Source of the DNA: Plectrocnemia conspersa
Taxonomy: Eukaryota > Arthropoda > Insecta > Trichoptera > Polycentropodidae
Reading direction: 5' to 3'
NCBI GenBank assembly: GCA_009617715.1
Contig: VTFK01000208.1
Span: forward strand, 558,001-622,000
DNA length: 64,000 bases
Part shown: positions 50,510 to 61,277 of the stretch, piece by piece
Layout of the letters: each line of letters begins with the position of its first letter
How positions within the stretch are numbered: the first letter of the stretch is position 1
Program-made: the position numbers and the translations under genes
Notes under the pieces: generated by a model
The model's input: only the letters and a program-made list of their open reading frames with translations
Database searches by the model: none
What the model was told of the DNA's origin: nothing

Positions 50510-51600
50510 ACATTACAACACTGGAGTACCTCAAGGATCCAATTTGGGTCCATTGTTGTTTTTATTGTTCATTAATGACATAGAAACAGCAATAGAGCAT
50601 TCAGATTTTTTATTATATGCAGATGACTTGAAAATTTACAAGAAAATGCATTCGATTTCTGATTCCCTCGACCTACAGGAGGATCTCAACTCTATATGGA
50701 AATGGGCTTGCTATAACCAATTGCCTTTCAGTGTAAAGAAATGTCACACAATTTCATTTTCAAGGTCGTTAACGCCGGCAAAATATTCATACCACCTAGG
50801 CGGATATTTTCTGGAAAGGTTTTCTTCAACTAAGAATTTAGGAGTGACTTTCGAAGAACGTTGGAAATTTAGCCAGCACATTGCAGAGACTCATAGCAAA
50901 TCCTTAAAAATGCTCGGTTTTATCTTGAGAAATATACTTTAATAAATAGAATACTTTAGTATTGCGCACTCTTTATGATACTCTAGTCCGCAGCATACTA
51001 GAAACTAGCTCCATCATTTGGATCCCAGGCGTAATGAATCAGTGTAATGAATTGAAGCTGGAAAAAGTACAACGTAAATTTCTTCGATATTTATACTTGA
51101 AGGAATACGGGTATTATCCGTTCTTGTTTCCCAGTGCTTTTATTTTGGGAGCCCTGGGATACGTTTCTTTGTCGACTCGCAGAAGTGTTTTGTAATTAAA
51201 CACTTCTGGAAATTGCTCAAGGGCATCGTAGACAATCCTTCAGTGCTCGAGCAGCTTCAAATGTGGGCTCCTGAAGGTGGTTATAGTTCTCGGTCGCGTC
51301 CACTATTCTTGCCTGTTAAGTGTAGAACTGGAGCACTTGCTAACTCTTCTCTGGCCAAGGCTATTTATCTGCTCAACTCTGTCCATAGTAATATTGACAT
51401 TTTCTCTTGCACATATGGAGTTTTGGTTCAGTTCGTATGGGACAATGCACACCTGTTGAGGTGATTTGTGTCTGTTGTTTTGTCTTGTTTATATTTGTAT
51501 GTATTATGATGTATTAGTACTTTTGACTATCGTGACGCATTAGGTTTGCCTGTCAGGTCACGATGGTTATAATTTTAATAAATAAATAATAATAATAATA
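50510..51600 (+). mobile_element. LINE family A copy 2, frameshifted
   Basis: It begins within GVPQGSNLGPLLF and includes YADD at 50616-50627, FSVKKCHTISFSRS, YHLGGYFLERF, then LRYLYLKEYGYYPF and SLSTRRS. Frameshifts near 50945 and 51195 split the frame into three. The 3' hairpin (51525-51568) and (ATAA)-type tail follow. It is more damaged than the copy at 8541 but clearly the same family; the 5' part is missing. Confidence 0.92.
51525..51568 (+). other. 3'-terminal LINE hairpin, copy 2
   Basis: GACTATCGTGAC (51525-51536) pairs with GTCACGATGGTT (51557-51568), two pairs being G-U in RNA. Relative to 10005-10048, the stem pair next to the loop-closing pair is A-U instead of G-C. Confidence 0.85.
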
Positions 51601-52589
51601 ATTATTCAAGTTGTATTTATATATTTTTTCAATTTATTTGATATTCATCCCTTATATTTTTTATATATTTCAGTAAAATGATTTTTTTTTTGTATTATTT
51701 TCTAAATAATAAAATAGTTATATGTGAGTGTATTAATATTGAGTACAAAATTGCGGTGTGAAAATAGTAACTGTTACTAATAATCTTTTACACATGAACT
51801 AACGATTACGCTTATTTATATATCGTTGTTAAAGCTAAGTAATAATATGTTTATATGAAAATCTACACGCACACGTTTGTAATATATATGTTTTTAAGTG
51901 TTTTCATTTTTTTTAAAGCAATATATAATAAAGAAAGAAATTCTATAAAGTACTATTATTTAGACAACAAAGATAAAATGGTAATGGTAGAGGAATGATT
52001 AATAAGCTATATATATTTAGCTGGGTTACATTCGTATGCAATTAAGTATATTGCACATTTTATTACAACCTAATTAATATATTTCATAATTGCTTTATTA
52101 AAACACATGTTATATTGTTTTTTGGATTCGAATAAATTTTTTTATACACATATTGTTTATATGAAATGCCAAAAATGTATGAAAAGTCAAATTAGTGCGT
52201 CATAAACAATTTCGAATACACTTGAAACTAAAAAAAGTGTACTAGATATACATATAAACAAAACCTATAAACCATATCCAATTAAAAGTATTTTTTGTTT
52301 AATTCAGAATATTTATTTTGTATTAATTTATCAGTTATACAGTATTACCCTTCAAAATACGATTCGTAAATAACAACTTTCAGGGTCAAGTTCTTATTGA
52401 AAGATTTATTATTATGGTCATTAGCACAACTTATAAATGTCAATGATTTATAGAAACTCAAGCTTGCTTCAGAATATGATCACGATTGAGGTATATGGGT
52501 TATTTAAAGAAGAACCGTTTGCATTATATTAATGATAATAGTTTACATAAATTTTGTAATTTAGGTTTTGATTATATGACACGATTATA

Positions 52590-52912
52590 ACGCATAATTC
52601 GGTGGCATAAATTGGTGATTAATACCTGAATTAAGTGTTCGAATCTCATAGGTTCCATATTCTTTTTTATTTCAATCGTATCTGGGAGATTAAAATAGTG
52701 ATTATTATATAATATAAATTCCAATTAACAATCACAGATTAGGTTTTGTAAATTGTTTTAATCTCACATATACACATCGTGATTTCGCTGATTGACATAC
52801 TTTGATTTCAGTCTAGTGTCTCACCACTTATTTAGAAGCTGTTGATTGTGTTGACTTCTTTGTAATGCATTGGGCTAACACTTGTTATGTTGTAATAGAT
52901 AACACTGATTGT
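52590..52912 (+). mobile_element. SINE-2 with LINE-like tail
   Basis: A tRNA-like head with B-box-like GTGTTCGAATCTC (about 52638-52650) leads into a body shared with 49995-50215 (GTATCTGGGAGATTAAAATA, ACAGATTAGGTTTT, TTAATCTCACA). The 3' end, ACTTCTTTGTAATGCATTGG, matches the SINE-1 tail at 28971-28990, although the complementary arm has decayed. Confidence 0.65.
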
Positions 52913-54275
52913 CACATTATAAGTCGTTTCTAAAAAACTCAAATTAATTATATGTAGGTAATTGTTTTACATCAATGCAAAAGAATTTTACGAAAAGTAA
53001 TTTGATGTAAAAAATACAACCTTGACTTTTTCGCAGATTTTTGTTTACAGTATCTATATTTTAATTAGAAACAACTTATGCAGTATTTTTTTACATACTT
53101 TTTTTATTATGACAAAACGCAAATAAATCACCTGTTTTTTTTTTATTTATTACCATTGCATACATTATTAAATTTAAAAAGTTTTTATCTAATTTAAAAT
53201 ATTTATGGAGTGCTGAAAATAAAAAAAATAAAATAAAATTTTGCTCACTCGATTGTAATAGGTAATAATAATATTGTTGTGTTTTATAAAATCAAATTCT
53301 AAAATGTAGAGAAAAATAAACAACAAAACAGTTATTAACTTATTTGCGATCTAAACTGTTTTAGTTTTTTTATTTTATGTTTTGCTGAATTTAAAATGTC
53401 TCTCTCTTAGCAGCTGTTTTTTTTAACAATTCCATACCATACAAATGTCTAAGTTCTGCAATACTTGCCTTTAAAAATTGATGATCTTAAGATATCTGGC
53501 ATAAAGGTTTGTGTAAAATAGTCCTAAAATACGGAACAGTGTTGATTATTTCTTTCCCAACACGTCTTTAAACGATCAGCAGTTTTGTCAAAAAAATAAA
53601 ATTGTAACTATTACATCTACTCTAATCACCGACCTTGCTCTTTGTTACTTTTTATTCCAATGAATGAAGCAGTAACTTCAAGGAAGGTGTATTTTTAAAC
53701 ATTTACGTGGTTCAATGAAAAACACTGATTAACATTGGGAGAAATTTTAGATATTAGAGCATATTCACAAATTTTGTTATTTTTTACGTAAAATTAAGAA
53801 GATTAAAATTAAATTAAATTTTTCTTACCACAGTTTATCGAATATATGTCATTAAAACTAAATAATATATTTCACTGCTGGTTATAAAATTACTATTTTA
53901 TATACGAAAGCTTAATGAAAATCATACTGAAAAAGCCAATAAAGGCACATGAAGATGCATTTAGCATTTATAACAATATACTGCATTAGATAATTTATAA
54001 TTTTAGATATTGCTATAAATAATTTAAAAATATATAGACATATTGTGTGTATGTTTCAGAAAAAGTTGCAGCAATTGAGATGGTGTTTATTCAGGGTCCG
54101 CTCGTCTTTATGGCCCTACCTATTTTTTACAGTTACCAAAAAAAATTAAATCTAATATTTAAATGAATGTTCTGCTTGTTTTGTATGTATTTTCTATTTT
54201 TAAAACGAAATCAATGAATATTGCATTGTTTTTGTGACGATTTGTTTTGGTTTTGCGAATGTTTTATACTTACAA

Positions 54276-54304
54276 GGGCCAGCGTTGGCTGGCCCCGTAG
54301 CTAG
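54276..54304 (+). mobile_element. Helitron-like 3' terminus
   Basis: GGGCCAGC (54276-54283), loop GTTG, then GCTGGCCC (54288-54295) forms a perfect 8-bp hairpin. Five bases later comes CTAG followed by T. A short GC-rich hairpin just upstream of CTRR, inserted before T, is the hallmark 3' end of Helitrons. I could not define the 5' TC end, and no Rep/helicase is present, so this would be a non-autonomous copy. Confidence 0.55.
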
Positions 54305-55539
54305 TTAGGTAAATTTTGCCATATTATGAGTATCAAACCAATTGCCTGTATATACAGCAATAGTGTCGGATTATAAAGGATCATTTTGCATCAATACAAT
54401 TTGTATATATATAATATAATTTTACCAGCACCTGCCAGATAATTTATATTTTCACAAATATGATTTTACTGAAATGATATATTTTAAAAAATATTTTCGG
54501 GGCGGATTCGAAACTGTTTTTTCTAGATTTTTTTTAGGAATGTATTATTTTTTTTGCTGCATTAAATCTAGTTGGCAAATTATCTAAAATACAATTTATA
54601 AAAACATTGAATTTATTTAATTCAGCTGGTGCTATTATTGATTTTTCGTTATTTCTTTGCTTCTACCTTAGAATTTTCAGATCAAACACCTAAATTTACT
54701 GGTTGAATATTTCCTCTCATGTCTAATATTTTTTTTATATTTAACAAAAAGCAATCAAGTCAATAATAATTTGCAAACAAATTTTAACACAAACGGAGCC
54801 GGGTTAAAAAACTACAATCTGTCCCTTTGAATTATAATGTTTTTGTGAAAGTACTAGCTATAAAGTGGGTGCTTTTGAAGGCAATGTTCCGCTCTTTTTA
54901 TTTATTGTATAATAAGTATAACAAGGTCTAAAGGAACTTATACCTGAAATACATCAGTACATCTCAAACAACTGTAGTTTAGTTCAGATTCATTATTTGA
55001 GGTCGGTTTTTACTTTTTTTTGTAAATATATTCTTGCTATGATTTTTTTCAAGAACGGGCCTAGGAAATTTGTCCCATATTGGCAGGCCTAGAAGTTTGT
55101 TAGATTAAGATTAATGAAGGCACAGTATAAATGGCGTATAAAAATAATGAAAAAAATAGATTGGAATGCTATGTTTATTTTTTTCACCTTATATACATAT
55201 AATTATCAAAATAATAAAATTAGTATTAGTCAGTTAGGGTAATTGTATCTCGACATTTTATTTATGAAAAATATTGACATTTTATTTATGAAAAATATTC
55301 ATAGCAAAGTATTATTTATTAGCAAAATATTTTATGGTTACAATTAAAATAATAGTTTTGTATAGCAATTTATATAATTATATGTTTGTAAATTTTCCTA
55401 ATTGAAGTTTTGAATGCTTTAATTTGGTTTCGATCTTTTGCATTAGAAAATATCGGTATTCGCTATAACTTCAGAAGGCGATCTAATTTTCGTATTGTTA
55501 TTTTTTTGGAATAGATCGTATCTAATTTGTATTGTTATC

Positions 55540-55836
55540 CGTCCGCGTTTAATTGTCCAGAGTGGGAGGAGAACTCTGAACGCCGAACTTGTGATCCGTT
55601 AACTCGAAGACAGGCGAAACCTGGCGCTAATCTTCTAATTAATGAGCCGGCCGAACGGAAAGGAATAGTAAACAGCCAAGGTAGACAATGATGGGAAGTG
55701 GATCAGCCACGAGACTGGTTGGAGGGGCGCCGGCTCGGGCCTCTGCCAGCCGCAAACACTCAGTGTCATTCAACCAGCGATGACTTTAGCTCGTGTCGGC
55801 CTCACCCCCGTGTCCAAACATGTGATGTGAACCAAG
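55540..55836 (+). promoter_or_regulatory. promoter and 5' leader of exon 1B
   Basis: GC rises sharply here from A+T-rich intron. In the exon 1B frame, TGA lies at 55828-55830, two codons before the start, so translation does not enter from upstream. No convincing splice acceptor sits just before 55837, so this block is best read as an internal promoter plus leader. It holds an upstream ORF (55688-55783). Confidence 0.55.
55688..55783 (+). other. 31-codon upstream ORF before exon 1B
   Basis: ATG ATG at 55688-55693 opens a frame ending at TGA 55781-55783, in the exon 1B leader. The peptide begins MMGSGSATRLVGG. It is out of frame with the main start by two bases. It would reduce main-start use if in the mRNA; this depends on where transcription starts. 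Confidence 0.4.
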
Positions 55837-57017
55837 ATGATCTGCTCGAAAAACTGTCAGTGCCTCATGTGCCGCGAGCTGCAGTCCTGCCACCCCAAGA
55901 ACTCCAAGATGAAGAAATCCGAGAAAGCGTCCGATAACTTCATCCTAAGAAAAGCCGAGGCCTTCAAACACACCGGAGCTTTAGGCTTCATCAGAGGCGC
56001 CGCTCGGATGTCAGTCAGAAATTGGCAAAATAAGGAGAGACAAACCAATCATAACACTCAACCGCCGAGGGTGTCGAGAGCAGCTAGCTGCGAGCAAATC
56101 TTCCCTATAAAAACAACACCGGATAAAGTATACCGAGCTCCTAGTTGCGAGCAAATATCTAAGCCTTTTTTGCGAATGATCGCCGAATCTAAATTCGTAG
56201 GAAAGTCGCAAAACAGCGATTTGTACACGGGCAAAGAGAGCGCAAAAGGGATGCTGAAGTTCAGGAAGACGAACGATTCCACATATACGAAAAACACTCA
56301 CGAAAAATATATACCGCTACCATTGTACGAGCCGAAGTATAGCGGTTCCGCTTATAACGAGCCCAATAAAGCACCGCCGCTGTACCAAGAAATCAAGAAG
56401 AAGGTCGAGAAAGACAAATCGTCGAGACCCGCGACTGTGCGAGTGACGCAATCTAAGAAAACTACAGATCTAGCTGCGTGTTTCCAAGAATTGAGCAGCA
56501 AGAAGAACGAGCCTTCGACTTCTAACGAAAAAATCAAACACAACAGTCATAAGGTCGTTATATATTTCGGAGATTCCGTATCGAGGAAAGCTAATAACGA
56601 TAAAACCAAAGATGACATATACGCCAAGACTTTATTGGAAGAGACTGGAAATTTGGGTATATCAAAAGTCCAGAAAACCTCAGCTACGGCTGAGTTAATA
56701 TCTCAGATTTCGATCGAAAGCGAGCCTATTTATTCTGAGATTACTTACAACGATCCAAATATCACGGAGCAGATGGCCGTAGCGGATTTAGAATCGATCG
56801 TGGAAAGTAAAGTGTCAATGGACGATATTAACGGAAACGCTAACGTGATTGCCACAGAATTGGAAGACGGTGTTATAAACGTTGAGTTTAAAGATAATTT
56901 TGAGTGTGCTAGGAAATGGGTAGATATTATAAGTGGAAGTGCTGCACACGAGGATTATGGACCTGAAGCTGCTGATAAAAGCTTGGATTGGAGTTTTGTA
57001 CAGGGATGGAGAAAGCG
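55837..57017 (+). CDS. alternative first coding exon 1B of unrecognised gene
   Basis: ATG at 55837 has A at -3 and an in-frame stop two codons upstream. The exon encodes 393 residues plus two bases. Residues 3-18 form a Cys cluster (C3, C7, C9, C12, C18), possibly metal-binding or lipid-modified. Residues 40-64 are basic/hydrophobic (GFIRGAARMSVRNW). SCEQI is repeated at 84-88 and 103-107. The middle is Lys/Ser/Glu-rich and probably disordered. The end reads LDWSFVQGWRK. The donor is AAAGCG followed by GTATGA at 57018, phase 2; joining to 60569 completes Arg (CG plus A) in frame. Codon use is clearly coding-like, far GC-richer than the flanks. Family not recognised. Confidence 0.85.
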
Positions 57018-60000
57018 GTATGAATATATAATATTATATAGTTATCAAACTAGACTCTTAACTGTTCCTTTCGAATCTTCTCTTAATTTTTATTTTCGCT
57101 CTCTGGCCCTCTAGAGCGCAGCTGATCATTGACATTGAAATTACAGATTTGAAGCGCCTAAACGCTTTGACGGATTTTTCTCTTATTGAAGCTCAGTGAC
57201 AAATATACAGTTTCCTGTTCACTGCTGATTTGTTGGGTTATGTTGATCATACAGTCGCATATTTTAAACTTATTTTAAAATCATACAATAAATACACTTA
57301 TCCAATTCTATTATTGCTAAATATAATATTTGTACCCTACATTATTTTAAAATATATAAACTAACCAGTATTATGTATGTTGTAATTATTATTATTATCA
57401 AAATAAGAAAAAACCTGTCACAAATGTAGGTAACAATCGATAAGTGAATGTATTGTTATGAGAATGGCATTCTGCAATCGTAAAGCTTTTCGCATATAAG
57501 AAAAGAGCGATTGTGGCATTGGTACAAGAATACCGTTTTCTGTGCTATAATATATACGCGACTCTTCAAGATCCAGTTTTTTTTTTGTCAAGAATTGCCA
57601 ATCCGGGCTGTGCTGGACTGTCTCCGATAGAGGATATCAGAGAATCTTTAAAAGGTTGAAAGAATAAGAATCGGATACTTGGAAGGAATACGGTTTATTT
57701 ATACATCACTGCTGTGGTATCAATTTGAAGAGAACAAATATTCGATGACATTTGGGTCATCAAAATCGGCGAAATTAAATTTTTAATTTTAGAAAACGAG
57801 CGTAAAGGTACCGTGAAAGAAGAGCGTCAGCAATGTTTCTAATCGGTTTGCGACGATCACTGATTTGTGACTAAATTTTAGCAATCGTTAAATGGGATGC
57901 TTATTTTAGATTAAAATAGAGAGTATTTAAAAAAAAATATCTAAAACATAGACTAATATGTATTAATCTTGTTTATTTTATTGACATTAAAACAAATATT
58001 ATAATATAAATATAAATTTGCAAGTTTGATTTTTAACTATCCGTAAAAATCGTTTATTTCAGGAAAACCAACTCTAAAACACATTTGTGTAATATTTTTG
58101 ATTTAGATAAGTTTGTGTTTTACACATTTTCTTCGATGTATCTACAGCTCAATTGTGCTCTTTTTTATTTGCGAAATTTATTTTTTAATGTTATTTTTAA
58201 AATGCCGAAGTCATAACAAATAATAAAAAATGACACTTTGTAATTGCTGAAATTCCAGAAAATACTCATATTTTTGGGTTAAGATTGTGCAGCTGTGTGC
58301 TTTCTCAGTGACTGGTATTAAATATTTAACTTTTTACTATTTAACTATTATAGTAATATGTTTTTGAGCCCACAGAATTATAATCTTTTCGGCAAAAGGT
58401 ATAATAAAAATTAAACATCGAACTGATTTAAAGTTTAAAACAATCAATATTCAATTTTTTTTAATCTTGATACTTTTTATTGGTTATTTATCGTTTCTTC
58501 TAACTTATTTCATGTAATATTGTGTATGTATATAATTAGTAATGTTTTTATTTATTATCTTTATATCGCAAAACATGTGTATATATTTGGTTTTATATGC
58601 TTTTCTTGTGACATTGAGAAGTAAAATTGGGCATGAGAGAAACAATCATCCATCAAGTCAATTCCTGCATTACTTATAAATTCTTTATAACGAAGACAAA
58701 GCAAATCGTTAGTAAGTAGTGGAATTCTGAGACAACACTGTAATATCTAAGATAAATTCGAATTAAATTACTCAGCAGCATAAAAACTTCAGGGTTGGTT
58801 TTACTAGTTATTTATTCAGAAATTATAATGGCAATGTTGTAAAATGTGTTGTAACTAAAATAAGGCTCAAAACTCAATATACACTGAATAGGTTTTTTAA
58901 AGAGCCTACAAACATAATATTGGAAAAAGTTTTTGGTGTTGTCAGTGAGAGTAGAAGTCAGAAAGACAGACTTTGAAAAAAATATTTGAGAATTGATAAC
59001 TTGTGTCGGTAATATTTTTTTTTAATTAATAACATATTTTATCAAAAATTAAAAACAAATAAATAAATATTTTTTGCTTTTATTTATATAGTCAATTAAA
59101 ATTATATTTTTTTTACCCAAATATTTTTTATCAATTAGTTAAATGTAGAGTAAAAAACTCTATCTTTGTGCTTTGTGTTTAATCAAATTTATTTTGTTAT
59201 TATTTTTACTTTATTATTATACAATAAACAAATTTAATAAAAAAATACATATAAAATATAAACATAAACATATTGTGTTTCTTTATTTTATTGAAAAAAT
59301 CCCGCTACATTTTTATTTTTGCGGATTGTCCTAGGATTATACAAATTCACACTTCCATACATTATTCCCCTGGCCGTACTCGTTTTATTTTAGCTATCTA
59401 TTCTAAAATTAAATCTATTTTTAATAATAAATCTATGTTGACCTTTATTTATTATTAAATACGATGCTAATTTATATGTAAATACTAAAATATTCATCTT
59501 AAACATTTTTTGCATATCCAACCATTCCAATCTTTCAATAATATTTCTACAACTAGTTGCCCTGTTTTGTAATTTTTACATTATTTTATCTAATTTATTA
59601 AGCATATTTAATTTGTTGCATAATAATGTAAGAACATTAATTGATATTTTACAAGATTTTAATGTACTACAAAAATTTTGACTCAATATTACAAATTATA
59701 TTAAAAAAATTATTATTAAGTCGAAAACTAATTGGGAAAATAAATAATAAAAAAAGTTGAAAATCGTTGATGTGAATTATTAATAAAAAAATGTTTGAGC
59801 ACTAATAAAAATGCCTAAATAATTGTGCTTATTATTTAAAATATATAACAGTTTATAATATATAAACATTTATTGTAATTTTTATTATGTGTTTATAAAA
59901 AAATAGTTAATTTTATATGTTTTAGAAAATCAATTTAATGCAAATTCTAAGAAAATTTTGGTAAAAATCATTGTAGAGTTTCAATAAAATATGAATTTCT

Positions 60001-60568
60001 AAAAACAGTATTTCAAATGCTATGAGTAGTACGTTGTACATTATTTTTGCTATATTTTTTATTCATTCTGTACATGACTAAATATTTATATAACAAATTT
60101 ATGGCGATGTGCATGCGCGTTTGATATGTACGAATTATTTTCAGTGAAACGCTCCGTTGCTACAAATCAATTAACATAGAAATGAGGCAACGCTTAATAT
60201 TAATGGAAGTATGCTTTTAAAATTAAAACCAATTAACAAATACATATATGGAAATGTGCCATTTTCACTTCTTGTCGCAAAAATTGTCTCAAGGACGTTT
60301 TTTTTATTTATAGAAGAGAACTAATGCAAAAATTTGAAAGCTTAACAAATCGAGAATCTGATGCGCAATCTTCGATTTATGCGTTTACGCCATAAAGGTC
60401 TGACCCGCTTCTCGGACCCCTCTTTATCGATAATCGACATTAAATTTTCGTCGTCGAAAATGCGGTCCGTGTGCCCGTTCCGTCGCTCGTTTGGGATTTT
60501 TTAATTGTGTTTATAAAACTCGTCGGACGACAACGTCACTTTGGTCTTATTTTTCATTTTGTTTTCAG
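57018..60568 (+). other. intron between exons 1B and 2
   Basis: Bounded by the GTATGA donor and the TTTTGTTTTCAG acceptor. Mostly A+T-rich; 57440-57860 is less so and unassigned. The last 200 bases before the acceptor are CpG-richer. A LINE fragment lies at 59270-59640. Confidence 0.75.
59270..59640 (-). mobile_element. CR1/L2-like LINE C-terminal relic
   Basis: Minus-strand translation gives LQNRATSCRNIIERLEWLDM followed by QKMFKMNILVFTYKL, the conserved segment after the reverse transcriptase in CR1/L2-type LINEs, then YGSVNLYNPRTIRKNKNV. One or more stops interrupt it. It may belong to family B (45632-46012), but the two do not overlap, so this is unproven. Confidence 0.75.
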
Positions 60569-61277
60569 ACCTCCGAACGGATCGAGAGGAGACGTGTCCT
60601 ACAACGCCAGCAGTCCTGGACACGAGCAGCAAGGCTCAGCACCGAAGCAGAACACGCAAGGAATCGGAACTTCTATTCCGAACAGAACTAATCCTGCAGG
60701 ACCTCCGATTCAACCGCCAGCTCCTTTGACGCGCGTGCACACGCCCGCAAATATCGCGCAACACCACCGACTCTCCAAAGACTTGTGTTTAGTGGCTCAA
60801 TCCATAACAATCGAATCTCCGAGTCCTTCTGGCACGTTGACGCACAACCACGGATCGACTTCGAAGCTCCTCCAAGATGAATCCGTTCAGAACGCATCGT
60901 CGCCTACCAACTACTCGTTGGGTCTCACTCCTCAAAACCAGTTGATCATGTCCAAGATGAGCAACCAAAACATGATACCCGAAAGAGATACGGGTCCTTC
61001 TAAGGTGGTCTCGTCTTCGGTGCTCAAGACCGGTGGCCAGATCGGAACACCCGTGAAGAGTATCGCCAGCCCTTCCAAGCTCACGGTTCAGAGCACGCCG
61101 GTCAAGAGCCAAAATCCGATGATCAGTTACGGGCTGGAGAGGAGCATAGCCGTGGTGAGAAAAGAAGTTGTCAGTAATAAAGATTGGAGAGGGTCTATTC
61201 AAGTTTCTGGAGCTCAGGATTGCGAACCGGGAATCCCGCAGCCGCAACAGCATCACCACATTAACTTGGCCCATGAT
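60569..61277 (+). CDS. shared internal coding exon 2 of unrecognised gene
   Basis: Acceptor TTTTCAG at 60562-60568. The first base completes the Arg codon from exon 1A or 1B. The exon then encodes 236 residues from PPNGSRGDV to INLAHD and ends at a phase-0 donor, GATGTAAGA (GT at 61278-61279). The protein is Ser/Pro/Thr/Gln/Asn-rich with many SP/TP sites, a repeated TPVKS motif (exon residues 160-164 and 176-180) and a His run near the end, indicating a disordered, probably phosphorylated linker. No folded domain is visible; the defining domains must lie downstream, outside the window. The open frame also extends 98 bases upstream of the acceptor, but that part is intronic in character. Confidence 0.85.

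Larger units (their letters stand above)
23077..55539 (+). other. long intron region between exons 1A and 1B
   Basis: Under the exon 1A model the intron runs from the GTGCGT donor to the acceptor at 60567-60568, about 37.5 kb. It is A+T-rich and filled with retroelement relics listed individually. Unlisted stretches (about 23100-24490, 31870-33390, 43000-44680, 51600-52580, 52920-54270, 54310-55530) show nothing beyond A+T-rich sequence and short random frames. Confidence 0.55.

Noticed and set aside
60789..61274. Minus-strand 161-codon frame
   Set aside because: It is antisense to exon 2, whose + strand frame fits both splice sites; the minus translation shows no recognisable motif.
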